The notes: generated by a model not told the origin, from the letters alone. A stretch of DNA of 64,000 bases from Symbiodinium natans (GCA_905221605.1 CAJNDS010000067.1:1-64000), one strand, 5' to 3'. Counted from the stretch's first letter, positions 11,738 through 22,786 are shown. A program made the numbers and translations.

Positions 11738-11885
11738 CTGTGTGGTACTTTACTGCAACTTTAGATCCTTATTTAGGGTTTAGGGTTTTAGGGTTTAGGG
11801 TTTAGGGTTTAGGGCAGCCCTTTGGGTTTATTGGGTTTCTCAGCGAAAAATTTAGTTTGTAGCTACCCTACTAAGTGCAGCCAAG
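11738..11885 (+). mobile_element. G element containing a telomere array
   Basis: The usual 112-bp G element is interrupted by a TTTAGGG array (about 11773-11814). GCCA flanks it at 11734-11737 and 11886-11889. Removal gives the open reading GPTASNIFERCRLRPIA with GC-AG ends. Confidence 0.75.
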
Positions 11886-12130
11886 GCCAGCAACATTTTT
11901 GAGCGCTGCCGGTTGAGGCCCATTGCTTGAGGCAATGCTGTTTCCATTGCGGCTGCCGGGGAGGTTGATGAAGCGCGCTACATGCTTAGGCCGAAGCCCC
12001 TTGACCCTAAACCCTAGCCCTAAACCCTAAACCTTAAATCCTAAACCCTCAACCCTAAACCCTAAACCCTAAACCCTAAACCCTAAACCCTAAACCCTAA
12101 ACCCTAAAGGTCCTGGATCCCTTCAGCTGA

Positions 12131-12308
12131 TTCCCTGATTAGGGTTCGGTTCCCTTACAAGCCCCTTTTTTTGCCACAACCGGTACTCTTTGTATTCCTA
12201 GGTTACTCTTGGGTCTAGGGTTTAGGGTTTCTAGGGTTTAGGGTTTAGGGTTTAGGGTTTAGGGTTTAGGGTTTAGGTTTAGGGTTCCTAGGTTACTCTT
12301 GGGTCTAG
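12131..12308 (+). mobile_element. C element whose right end is duplicated around a telomere array
   Basis: A perfect 24-bp right end occurs at 12195-12218 and again at 12285-12308, with a TTTAGGG array between. Confidence 0.7.
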
Positions 12309-12400
12309 CAGCCTACGTAGCCTACTGTGTTGCGTCCAGGCCTTGAAAACATAGCGATGCAGGTGCCGCACCTGTACCTAGACTCCCATTTTTGTTTTAA

Positions 12401-12518
12401 AGGGTTTAGGGTTTAGGGTTTAGGGTTTAGGGTTTAGGGTTTAGGGTTTAGGGTTTAGGGTTTAGGGTTGAGGGTTGAGGGTTTAGGGTTTAGGGTTTAG
12501 GGTTTAGGGTTTAGGGGT
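12401..12518 (+). repeat. Telomere-type array TTTAGGG
   Basis: About 16 units with two GTTGAGG variants. Confidence 0.95.
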
Positions 12519-12877
12519 AGCATGATGAGACAAACTGGGGTACGAAAATGGTACTGGGCCTTTCGATGAGCAGAGGGGCCGGGGGCCTACGAGCCTTCAC
12601 GGTGCAAGTAACATCCGCGCTCCAACTCGTGTCCCCTAGGGTTTTTAGGGTTTAGGGTTTTTAGGATTTAGGGTTTTTAGGGTTTAGGGTAGGGTTGGAT
12701 GTTTGATGATTCTTTAACTATTAGAGTGTAAGGTAACATGGCACCCTGTTTGATGATGATTCTTTATCGGGTTTAGGGTAACATGGGGTAAGCCCTACAC
12801 CCCTTCTTTAAATTGCTTGGTATAGGGTAACAGCAGGGGTAAGTAAGCCCCGGCCCCTCGCGCTAACCTCCCCCCCC

Positions 12878-12975
12878 CCTCTCCATTCTGCAAGCCAGCC
12901 TCCTCTTCTCTTGAAGCCCGTTCGAAGAAGCTTTCAGGTGGGCAGTTTCCTAAAGCCCCGAAAACCGCTAAAACT
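12878..12975 (+). CDS. Exon-like block, unknown product
   Basis: It is open as SPFCKPASSSLEARSKKLSG on the + strand, running into AAACCC-rich degenerate repeat. Confidence 0.35.
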
Positions 12976-13448
12976 CGAAAAGCCCCCAACAGCGCTACAA
13001 GCCCTAAAACCCTACAAGCCACTGAAACCCCAAAGTCTTGAAAACTCCTAAAAACCCTAAAAGCCCTAAAACCCCTGACAAGACGCTAAAACTCCAAAAA
13101 CCCAAAACAGCCCTTAAACCCAAAAGCCCTAAAACCTTTACAACCCGAAGAAACTTAAATACCCTGAAAGATATCCCACGAAACCATTTTAAACCCTAAC
13201 AAAAACCTATTTGAGACCCCTAAACGCCCCAACAGCTCGCAAACCCGGGAAACCCTCAAAACCCCTGACTGCCCTAACAGCCTATGCCCCCCTCCCCTCC
13301 TTAATGTACTACCGCAATCGGACTAATGTCTAATCGTATACCCTTATGGTCCCTATATACCAATACAAAAATAGTCCCGATTCTAATCATGAAGGCCCCT
13401 ACATTCCTATGGGTCCAGTAAAATCCTTTAAGGGCAGCGAAAACTAAG

Positions 13449-13560
13449 CTTTGTGGTGCTTTACTGTAACTTTAGATCCTTAGCCTTTTGGGGTTTATTG
13501 GGTTTCTTAATATGGCAGCTAAACATTTAGTTTATAGCTACCCTTCTGAGTGCAGCCAAG
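13449..13560 (+). mobile_element. G element
   Basis: This is a 112-bp copy flanked by TAAG at 13445-13448 and 13561-13564. Removal joins QRKLRVTTQGVPGRNVP in one frame. Confidence 0.75.
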
Positions 13561-13799
13561 TAAGGGTGACCACCCAAGGGGTCCCAGGTCGGAACGTCCC
13601 TTAGAGGCCCTAATTGTTCTAGGTTTAGGGTTTAGGGTTCAGGGTTTCGGGGTTTATTGGGTTTAGGGTTTAGGATTTATAGGGCTTAGGGGGTAGGGTC
13701 TATGGCTTAGGGTCTAGGGTTCAGGGTTTAGGGTTTGGGTTTAGGGTTTAGGGTTTAGTGTTTAGGGTTTAGGGCTTAGGGTTCAGGGTTTAGGGTTCC

Positions 13800-13955
13800 C
13801 GCATTATCAGGCTTCTGCAAGTCCCAGCCCGTTCTGGCAACTCCCCACCTGGAAATCTCCTTTGACCCGTGGGCGTTGTGCACGCCGTGCAGGGCCGGTC
13901 TGGCCCGGGCAGGTATCAACGAACAGGGAGCTCAGGATACGGAACACGAGCCCTA
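13800..13955 (+). CDS. Exon-like block, unknown product
   Basis: This is about 51 open codons between arrays, including TPHLEISFDPWALCTPCRAG. Both flanks are telomere repeats. Confidence 0.5.
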
Positions 13956-14118
13956 AACCCTAAACCCTAGACCCTAAACCCTAAACCCTAAACTCTAAAA
14001 CTAAACCCTTGGGTAACCCTCAAAGCCCTGACGCCTAGACCCTAAACCCCAAGCCCACAGGATTCCCCTTTTTGGAGACTCTTATCCCATGGCCCATGCC
14101 TTAAAGGGCCTAGAGTAG

Positions 14119-14205
14119 AAGCCCTCATCTGTGTCGAAAGTCCTCGACACCAGACAATCCATGTACCTCAAGCCGGAACACCCAGGAAGCCTAAAGCCTA
14201 TAGAG
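14119..14205 (+). CDS. Short exon-like block
   Basis: It is open as SVSKVLDTRQSMYLKPEHPG. Another frame is also open, so strand and frame are uncertain. Confidence 0.3.
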
Positions 14206-14395
14206 GTTTAGGGTCTAGGCCTTTGGGTTTAGGGTTTAGGGTTTAGGGTTTAGGGTTTAGGGTTTAGGGTTTAGGGTTTCGGATCCAACCCCTTTAAACC
14301 CCCGAAAACCCTAAGCACGCCCTCAACCTGCCAGTGATAGATGCGGGGCAGTGGGTGGGGAGGAGGAGGAGGAGAAGAAGGCTCAGAAACGACCC

Positions 14396-14622
14396 AGCCC
14401 TAAACCCTACACCCTAAACCCTAAACCCTACACCCTAAACCCTAAACCCTACACCCCAAACCCTAAACCCTAAACCCTAAACCCTAAACCCTAAACCCTA
14501 AACCCTAAACCCTAAACCCTAAACCCTAAACCCTAAACCCTAAACCCTAAACCCTAAACCCTAAACAGGGTTTAGGGTTTAGGGTTTAGGGTTTGGGGTT
14601 TGGGGTTTGGGGTTTAGGGTTT
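14396..14622. repeat. Divergent telomere arrays
   Basis: CCCTAAA units (to about 14566) abut TTTAGGG units directly. Confidence 0.95.
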
Positions 14623-14858
14623 GGCAATGTGGGGCCCTCTGAAACAAGTACAAGTACATTGAAGTAGGGTTTGGGTTTAGGGTTTAGGGTTTACGGTTTA
14701 GGGTTTAGGGCTTAGGGCTTAGGGCTGAGGGCTGAGGGCTTAGGGCCGTTTAAAACAAGTACATGGGAAGTCTTGCCTGGTTTCTACGATACCTTGCCAA
14801 GCAACCCTCTCGACGTCGACGGGCGCAAGCAGTTTGAATGTAAATGTCTTCAGGTCGC

Positions 14859-15019
14859 TAGGGGGTATAAGGAGGAATCCCTGAGAAGGGATCCTTAGAC
14901 TTATTCACCTATATAACTCTTATGCATATATACACACCTTATCTTGTCCCTTACACAGTCCCTATATAGCTTAAAGAACCCCCAAGGTCCCATATCAGGG
15001 TCCCTCCTTTAGTCCCTTG
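14859..15019 (+). mobile_element. 161-bp insertion with 7-bp target duplication
   Basis: It is flanked by AGGTCGC at 14852-14858 and 15020-15026, with imperfect inverted ends. It is absent from the second duplication copy at 27440. Confidence 0.75.
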
Positions 15020-15474
15020 AGGTCGCATGTCTTTTGCTCTGTTCATCGAAAACAGAGAGGGCACTTCTAGGCAATTCTGCCGTTCGGGCCATGGAGGTTG
15101 AGATGTCTGTCCGTTGGCTGACGAGGGGCTTGCCTTTGGGGGTTGGACTTGAAGATTCTGTGGTTTAAGTAGGGCTTAGGGTTTAGGGTTCAGGGTTCAG
15201 GGTTCAGGGTTCAGGGTTTAGGGTTTAGGGTTTAGACGATTTAGGGTTTAGGGTTTAAGACGATTTAGGGTTTCGGGTTTCGGGTTTGTACGATTTAGGG
15301 TTTCGGGGTGGGCTTGGTTTAGAGCTGGAGCTTAGTAGGCCGCGCTTGGTGACTTTGCTTCATGGTTTGCTTGTAGGGTTCTTAAGAGAACCGTAGGGAA
15401 GCTTAGGGAAGCTTAGGGAACCTCGGGGAGTGAGTGGAGGGGCACCTTGGGTTACATACCCCCCCCCTTGAACA

Positions 15475-15725
15475 CCCTAAACCCTAAACCCTAAACCCTA
15501 AACCCTAAACCCTAAACCCTAAACCCTAAACCCTAAACCCTAAACCCTAAACCCTAAACCCTAAACCCTAAACCCTAAACCCTAAACCCTAAACCCTAAA
15601 CCCTAAACCCTAACCTAAACCCTAAACCCTAAACCCTAAACCCTAAACCCTAAACCCTAAACCCTAAACCCTAAACCCTAAACCCTAAACCCTATAAACC
15701 CTAAACCCTAACCCCTAAACCCTAA
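15475..15725 (-). repeat. CCCTAAA array inside a D element
   Basis: About 35 units lie between the D left half (from 15378) and its AAGAACCC right end. Confidence 0.9.
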
Positions 15726-15969
15726 AGAACCCTCTCAGTTGCTGAAGGGAGGTGGGGTGCTCAAAGCCTGGGCTAGGTTAAGTGCTCTGGGGCCTAGGTC
15801 TCTTCAATGTACCCCAAGCTACTCTCACCCTGATTTCCCTAAACCCTAAACCCTGAACCCTAAACCCTAAACCCTAAACCAGGGAATTTTGGGGGTAGGC
15901 TCAGATTCGGGGAACCACTCAAACTTGGGAAATGCCCGAATACTCCGTGGCTTTCGAGCTTAGGTCGCT

Positions 15970-15984
15970 GCCATTTTGGCTCAG
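15970..15984 (+). other. Spliced-leader relic-like sequence
   Basis: GCCATTTTGGCTCAG matches the core of the conserved 22-nt dinoflagellate spliced leader (recalled core GCCATTTTGGCTCA). Genomic relics of this leader are known from reinserted mRNAs. Confidence 0.6.
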
Positions 15985-16693
15985 ATCCGTGTACCGAACA
16001 CTCCACCGACGTCACGGTCCGCAAACGAACGTTGCCCCGGCTGGTTAGAGCGGGAAGCTCCGGCATTGTAGGCTGCAAACACCGTTGAGCTGGGCTAAGA
16101 GCGTTTAGGGTTTAGGGTTCAGGGTTTGGGGTTTAGGGTTTAGGGTTTAGGGTTTAGGGTAGGAAGCACATCCAGCCCCCCCGAAACGCAAAGCCGCCAT
16201 GTCGCTGCCGCTGCATCTGCCGCTGAAAGAGGGGCGGCGCACCCAGGTTATCCCAAATTACAAGGCTTAGGAGACCAACTACGGTTTCGCATACGCCCAC
16301 CTAGGCGACGGGTTTGACTGATTTAAGGTTTAGGGTTATAGGGTTATAGGGTTTAAGGCATAGGGTTTTGGGGTTTAGAGAAAAGAGTTTGTTTGTTGAT
16401 GCCAAATTTGCCCTGCCCCGGACCCAGTTTACGTGGGGTTATGTCTCCCTTTGTGCAAGGATTCACGAAGGTGTTTCTGAGGATCTTCCCCCTCCCTTCC
16501 CCTCCCCCGGCCCCCACCCTCCGGGATCGCTCTAATCGGTCAATGTCGATGCTTAGCTTTCCGAACATGCCACAAGCTCGCATGCGAGCTTCAGCGCCTT
16601 GCTTGCGGACACTCCCAGACCCTATAGACTCTGAACCTTAAACGCTAAACGCTAAACCCTAAACCCGAAACCCTAAACCCTAAACCCTAAACC

Positions 16694-16790
16694 CCACGAC
16701 CGAAAGGACAACGCGATGCCAGGCAGCTCTCGCGCCCTGGACTCTTACAGGGCTTGGGGCTTCGGGCTGAGGGAGGCTTTTAGGGAGTTT
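16694..16790 (+). CDS. Exon-like block, unknown product
   Basis: It is open as HDRKDNAMPGSSRALDSYRA between two arrays. Confidence 0.35.
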
Positions 16791-16999
16791 AGGGTTTAGG
16801 GTTTAGGGTTTAAGTCCTCCCTGAAGCACTCAGTCTTCCCTAAACAAAAGAAGGGATCCGATGTTGAAGGAATGTCCCTGAAGTTAGGGCTAGGTTGAGT
16901 TCTGGGTTGTGATGCTTAGTTGCTTTCTTGATGGGTGTTGGTTTTCTCTCGTTACGCCCCCCTTCACCTCAACTTCTGGGATAGCCGCTGACATTGCTT

Positions 17000-17275
17000 C
17001 CTCAGCACCGTGCATGCCACTGCTTTCCCTGTTATCTGGGCAGGGAGGGATGTACAGCCATAAGCCCTGAGCCCTAAACCCTAAACCCTAAACCCTAAAC
17101 CCTAAACCCTAAACCCTAAACCCTAAACCCTAAACCCTAAACCCTAAACCCTAAACCCTAAACCCCATACCAAATACCTTCTCTGCCCCGCGAGAGCATC
17201 CAGGCACCTTCGGGATCAGAGGCAGTTTTCAAGGTCCGAGCCTTCGTGCTTGAATGTAAAGGGCAGCAAAAGTAG
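17000..17275 (+). CDS. Two exon-like blocks joined across a telomere array
   Basis: Removing 17063-17169 with one CCATA copy gives one frame: VHATAFPVIWAGRDVQP, then YQIPSLPRESIQAPSG and VFKVRAFVLECKGQQK to a TAG. Product unknown. Confidence 0.5.
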
Positions 17276-17390
17276 GTAGGGTTTAGGGTTTAGGGTTTAG
17301 GGTTTAGGGTTTAGGGTTTAAGGTTTAGGGCTTAGGGTTTAGGGTTTAGGGTTTAGGGTTCAGTCATACACTTGTCAGAGCCGCAGCGGA

Positions 17391-20300
17391 ATGGGAGGGA
17401 TGCACTGCTTGGCCTTGCTATGGCTCTATGGCTTGGCAACCTCTGGCACCGCGAATCGGGAGCTCCTGTCAGCTGTCCGCAGCGGGGATGCAGAGGCAAT
17501 CCCAACCTATAGACCCTACCTCCCCAACACACAGAGCACCCGGAGTAATACCTGGAGTAATTATAAGGTGTAAGGCTTTACTTAGACTTTATTCGAATCG
17601 CACTCTCATTCCCAGAGGCCGTTCAGAGGCTTCTCGGCGGCAGCTTCGACGCCACTGAGATGCAAGTCTTCAATGAGACATATGACATTGAGACCACCTT
17701 GCTCCACGCAGCTTTGTCCTCGTCGGGGAACATCTTTCATTTTTAAGGGTACTTAAAACCCCATAAGGAATATATATTTAAATTTTTAAGGGTACTTAAA
17801 CCCCATAAGGAATATAAATTTGATTTTTTTGTATATTTTCCCAAGAATGAACAAGGTAGCCGCCGCCTGGTCCACCCGGGAGGTCCTGCAGGTGCTGTTG
17901 GCCGCTTGGCCGGCGGGCGTGCAAGCAAGAGATAGCTGGCTCAGAGCACCCCTGCACGACGCCTGCGCCTCTGGAAAGGTGGAGAACTATCAGCTCCTCG
18001 TGGAACTTTGGCCGGATGCGCTGGAGATTGCTGACGGTTTATGGGGCCAGCTGCCCCTGCATCTTGCGGCTCGATCGAGCCATCTGGACGTGGTGCGGCT
18101 CCTGGCAGAGCGGTGGCCCGACGGGGTCTGGGTTCCTGACAAACACGGCCGGCTGCCCCTGCATCTTGCGGCTGACGATGGCCATGCGGACACGGTGCGG
18201 TTGCTGGTGGAGTGGTGGCCCGACGGGGTCGAGGCGACTGACTTCCGCGGATGGCTGCCCCTGCATTTTGCGGCTAGACATCTGGATGCGGCGCGGCTCC
18301 TGGCGGAGCAGTGGCCCGACGGGGTCAGAGTGCCTGACAACGACGGCTGGATTCCCCTGCATGTTGCGGCTCGAGATGGCAATCTGGACAGTCTGGACGT
18401 CGTGCGATTCCTGGTGGGGCAGTGGCCCGACGGGCTCAACGTGCCTGACAAGCATGACGGTCAGAACCCCCTGCATCATGCGGTTGAATTGGGCCGTCTG
18501 GAGATGGTGCGGCTCCTGGTGGAGCTGTGGCCCGACGGGGTCAAGGTTTCTGACGGATTCGGTCAGATACCCTTGCATCTTGCGTCTAAAGGGTATGGAA
18601 ATCTGGACACGGCGCGATTCCTGGCGGAGCAGTGGCCCGACGGGGTCAGCGTGCCTGACAACGATGGTCAGACGCCCCTGCATATCGCAGCTGAGTCTGG
18701 TCATTGGGACACTGCCGTTTGGCTCTTTCAGAGGCACCCGCCGCTGCAGCCACTTTCCTTGACTCCCATGTTGGACTGTCGGCTCGTGATTGAGGGGGCC
18801 TGCAACAGCAGTGAGGGCAGTCATTCCTGGCGGGGCGCTGCGACAGATCTGCATTGCTCAAATCCAGAACGCCTTTTGAAGCCGGCATTGCTGCGATGGC
18901 TGGAGGTCTGCGGCGGGCGCCCCCACTGGTCAGACCGTTTTGGTACGCTTGTGGACCGGCTGGAGGACCCCGAGGCGAAGGACGGATGCACGAATTAGGC
19001 TTGAACGTGCTCCCACATAGCTCCTGTACGCCCCTGAAGCTTTAGACGACGTCCGAAGCCGAAATCAAGTGCTCCAAGGTTCGTTGCCCACTGCATCGGT
19101 TTCAGGTAGCCGCGGATGAAGCCTTGGTAAGCAAAAGCTCCTGTGGCCCTGAAGGACTTCTTGGAATCCCGTGGGACGCTAGAGGAATTCGTCGGGGGGC
19201 TCCTGTCAGATTGGGCCAACTGGGTGAGTATGATCTCCGCCGCAAGCGCAGCCTGCGTCTTCGTGCCGCTGGAGTGGCTGGCAAGCAAGTGGATGCAGGG
19301 GCGAGGTAAGGGGCCAGCAGAAGACGAGGTGGTTGCAGATCCATTCTTACCGGGTGCCATAGACTTGGTGGCCAAAGCTTTTGCAAGGCGTGCATGGCTG
19401 CTCAGGCTCTGGCGCTGGCTCGAAGTCGCGGTTGCCGTCTTTTGGCTCGGCTTCTCGCTCTTGCTCATGAACTGGGTGTGGTGGGTGCCCCTGGTGGCAC
19501 TGACCTACATTGTCCCGGCAGTCCCATTCCACGGAGTCTGGCACCTGCTCCGAGAGCCCGTGCTGGCCATCATGACTCGGGGCACTGCTGCACAGGCAAA
19601 ACGAATTCTGGGGCGCGATGCCTGGTAGAAGTAGTAGTCGTCGTAGTCGTATGGCTGTAGCAGACAGTAGCAGTCGTAGGTTCACCACGAGTGACGGGTA
19701 GGGTTGAGAACCGTAGCCTCAGTACAGGTGGCTGGTCTCCTTCGCACAGTTGTTCTGTCAGCAATATTTATGGTGGCATTTGGTGCTGACCAATTCCGTG
19801 TGTTGGAAGACAGTCCTGTGCTGCAGACTTGGGTATTTGACCACATGCTGAACCCCCTCTACTCCAAGTGGTATACACTGACTCTAGATGGGTGGCGTGA
19901 GAGTCGACTCCATGATCACTGGTTGTTTCAATGGGCTCCGGACATAACCGGTTTCGACCTGTTCGCACTTGTGAGAGACCTGCTCCTGGGCTTGGTCCTC
20001 CTGTACATGGTGAGTTTGCTTTGCATGGCCGTACTCAGATGCATGCTCCACTGGATTGATGGGTGTGGCGACCGTCCTCAGTCCATGCCAGACAGCGACA
20101 CCATGAATAGGTTGAGACAGCAGGTGGTCCAGGGTTTGCTCAAAACACCCAGGGACAAGTTTCCCGATGCAACTGATGTGCACGGGAAGATCGAACCCGT
20201 CATGGCTCTTACTTGGCCCTGGCGCGGCGGGGGGCTGTTGCAACGTGTGGCTTTGCTGCTGCTGGATGTCGGCCTTGACATCAACACTGTTTTCACTTTC

Positions 20301-20411
20301 CTGGCCGCGCAGCAGTACGTGCTTGCTGCCATGACAGTCTTCCTTATGGTCCGCAGCTGCCTCAAGCAACTGTTGATCCTCGCCCCTTGGCGTCTTCGCG
20401 AGGCCTGCTAG
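17391..20411 (+). CDS. Ankyrin-repeat multi-pass membrane protein, five exons
   Basis: Proposed exons are 17391-17495, 17618-17727, 17846-18980, 19155-19619 and 19728-20411, ending in TAG. They total 2499 nt (832 aa) with all phases matching. The ATG at 17391 begins a hydrophobic, signal-like stretch (MHCLALLWLYGLATSG). Exon 3 (about residues 73-450) has roughly eight ankyrin repeats with recurring PLHLAA cores followed by an unusual WPDG motif. Exons 4 and 5 carry hydrophobic segments near residues 473-492, 541-573, 606-625, 685-710 and 775-820, so a membrane location is inferred. Introns are GC-AG, GA-AG, GA-AG and GC-AG, and the first and third have short direct repeats at their ends (CAGAGGC; GAAGGAC). 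Ankyrin repeats bind other proteins; partner and role are unknown. The last intron boundary is the least certain. Antisense and other-frame ORFs here are shadows of the repeats. Confidence 0.82.
17728..17845 (+). repeat. Intron 2 of the ankyrin gene with duplicated 34-bp unit (family L)
   Basis: The GA-AG intron contains two near-identical tandem copies of an AT-rich unit built around TTTTTAAGGGTACTTAAA. A related single unit sits at 45403-45475, so this intron is a repeat-family member rather than unique sequence. Confidence 0.6.
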
Positions 20412-20899
20412 GGCGCGCTGCTGATTCGGCATCCAGTGCTAGAAAGTTGTTTTAGCAGCAGTTTATAGTCCCCTTTGTCTTGTAGAAAAGGTGGATAACA
20501 GCCTGAACCCTTAAAGTCCATTTTGATCTTCTTCTGAAAAGACTCTTGTTTTCGAGGTCGACCAGGGACTCAACATTTGATATCAAGGGAAAGTGACTAC
20601 TTCGACAGTCATTCGATTATGTTTACTTTCCAGCATTTGCAATAGAACTCAATCCTGTTTTGGTCTATCTGGAAGCCTTGGCCTGCATGACCGTCGTGGA
20701 ACGCAATGAGGAACTGACCATTTGCTAGGCAGCGCCCTAAACCTTATAAACCCTATACCCTGTCAACCCTAAACCCTATAAAACCCTAAAAACCCTAAAA
20801 ACCCTAAAACCCCTAAAAACCCTAAAAACCCTAAAAACCCTAAAACCCTATAGAGAAAAACCATTCAATACAAGCGTGAAATTTTCTGTCCTTTAAACA

Positions 20900-21160
20900 A
20901 GCCTTGCCTCGCAACTTCACCCGCGCTTCAAGCCGATTGCCACCGACGCCTGGTGTGGTTTAGGGTTTAGGGTTTAGGGTTTAGGGTTTAGGGTTTAGGG
21001 TTTAGGGTATCTCCAAGTCAAGAGTGTTTCTAGAGCTTCCCTACTCAGAGCCAAGCTTCAAGCCTCATGCCTGGGTAGGCGATCCTCGCGAGCCACCAGC
21101 GGGGCATCGTGCGGAAGGACCTCAGGGACTTCTTAGAGGCGGCTCACCGTGATTTAGGGT
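20900..21160 (+). CDS. Exon-like blocks around a telomere array
   Basis: Open blocks read LASQLHPRFKPIATDAWCG and, after an AG at 21077, ILASHQRGIVRKDLRDFLEA. The join is not resolved. Confidence 0.4.
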
Positions 21161-21356
21161 TTAGGGTTTAGGGTTTAGGGTTTAGGGTTTAGGGTTTAGG
21201 GTTTAGGGTTTAGGCTAGGGTTTGCTTTTTGTGCGTGTAATTAGGAAATTCTGGCAAACCGGTGAATGGGAGAGTTCATGTATGCAGCTTGTGCTAGAAC
21301 TTTGTTGATCGCTCCAGCCTAGGACCGGACTTCCTCAAATCACCAAAAATAGTTTG

Positions 21357-21472
21357 CTAGGATGCCCAGTAGTACCCTTATTCCCTTTTGGGGGGGGGGT
21401 TTAGGTTCCCTTATAAACCCCTTTAAGCAAAAAAGGGCACCCTTTTTAAGCCTAGGTTACTGGGCAGCCTAG
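21357..21472 (+). mobile_element. B element, 4-bp duplication
   Basis: This is a 116-bp element with CTAGGATGCCCAGTAGTACC and TACTGGGCAGCCTAG ends. TTTG occurs at 21353-21356 and 21473-21476. It immediately precedes a strong coding block, so its terminal AG may act as an acceptor. Confidence 0.75.
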
Positions 21473-22060
21473 TTTGTATTCGCAGCAGCTAAGGAGGAGA
21501 AACGCTCAGAGGCTTTCTACTGTGGCTGCATCACGGGCTACTCCATCTGCTTTTCCGCGAAGACTGCTGATCAAGTGCTCGTGCAGGTTTGCAGTCTCTT
21601 GCTGAGCACATGGCTTTTCTCAGGCTGCCCATCTCGGAGCAAATGCTGGCGAAACAGGAAAATGTTGGTTTGCGGGGTGTGTTTCGGTCAGTTGGTGCGT
21701 GGTAGTTGCAGGCTATGCTGTGCGAGTGTGCGACCTGGACTTCGAAATGGATGAGGAAAGGGTAATGGATGAGGACAGGGTTTAGGGTTTAGGGTTCAGG
21801 GTTTAGGGTTTAGGGTTTAGGGTTTAGGGTTTTAGGGTTTTAGGGTTTTAGGGTTTTAGGGTTTAGGGTTTAGGGTTTATGAGGACTTCTCAGAAGACTG
21901 CGCAGCCCAATCCATTCCCCCTTGTAGGATCGCGAGTAGCAGGGGATGCGCAAACCTTAAAAGCCAAGCCCACGAAGACACCCTAAACCCTAAACCCTAA
22001 ACCCTAAGCCCTAAGCCCTAAACCCTAAACCCTAAACCCTCAATGACACGACCCAAGCCG
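21473..22060 (+). CDS. Exon-rich block, unknown product
   Basis: After the B element the frame reads AAAKEEKRSEAFYCGCITGY. Further blocks read ISEQMLAKQENVGLRGVFR and YAVRVCDLDFEMDEERVMDE. The last continues across the array at 21777-21878 into DFSEDCAAQSIPPCR. Domain not recognised. Confidence 0.55.
21777..21878 (+). repeat. Telomere array between 8-bp direct repeats in coding sequence
   Basis: ATGAGGAC occurs at 21769-21776 and 21879-21886. It fits a GA-AG intron. Confidence 0.85.
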
Positions 22061-22540
22061 GACGCGGTAAGCATGTGAGCAGCATTCCCCGCTCTTTTTA
22101 GGTGCACACTTCGCCACGTTTACAACTGATTTTTTTGAGTAGTTGCCTTCGCCTTAAATTTACACCTCCAGTGCCCAGCACACGTAGTTCGCATGGGCTT
22201 GCGACGCCAGAACACTACCAAACTTCTCTCAGTTTCTTTTGGACGCCAGGAATTCTAGCTTACAAACATGTGCGAGGGCCTTGGCCGGTGTGGCTGTGTA
22301 TTGTATATCTTCAAGTACTACGGAAGTGAATGGTTCGGAGGCCAGCTCGCAGTTGGCCATTAGGCTGACTGGTGGACAGCAACGAGTGAATAAGATCTGG
22401 TCGACTTCTAGGACACTTTCAGGCGGCTGGATGTGTCTACGGAACATGCAGCTTCAATATGCGCAAATAAGTCGGCAGCCTTGCCTCAGACGTGTGTTAT
22501 TGCTCTTCATTGCGAAGCTAGTCCCCATATCTTGAGGCTG
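22040..22540 (+). CDS. Exon-like block, unknown product
   Basis: A possible 35-nt GT-AG intron at about 22066-22100 precedes an open stretch, and a 98-codon open frame covers 22239-22535 (for example ALAGVAVYCISSSTTEVNGS). A second frame overlaps, so coding is not certain. Confidence 0.35.
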
Positions 22541-22785
22541 CGACATATTATCGCTCTCTTTTTGACAACACATCCTCCAGACCAGTCGCCAACGTTATAC
22601 AATATCTTATGCATTATCTTTTTTCCATTAATTATCGCATACTTACCCTACCGTGCTTATTGCCTTAGACTATCTGAGATGACCTTAGATTATCTTGGAC
22701 TGTTAAAAAGATCTTGGAGTGCCTTAGATTGTTGTCGAGTTTTTCAGATTCTCTTAAAGTGGAGGATAAAAAATTAAAAGGAGTT
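22540..22785. other. AT-rich non-repetitive stretch
   Basis: It is low in GC relative to its neighbours and has no array. I see no supported gene. Confidence 0.4.
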
Positions 22786-22786
22786 A

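Larger units (their letters stand above)
14280..16520 (+). repeat. Segmental duplication, copy 1
   Basis: It shares unique sequence in the same order with 26865-29145. The stretch 16168-16310 is roughly 95% identical to 28735-28884. Arrays and element insertions differ between copies. Confidence 0.85.

Noticed and set aside
14740-14857. Conserved coding exon in the duplication (TLPSNPLDVDGRKQ)
   Set aside because: Differences from copy 2 (27310-27440) are mostly amino-acid changing and include a frameshift, so it does not look like coding sequence under constraint.
17990-18888. Long open frames antisense or shifted within the ankyrin exon
   Set aside because: The repeat structure and GC content keep other frames open. 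The ankyrin frame is clearly the coding one.
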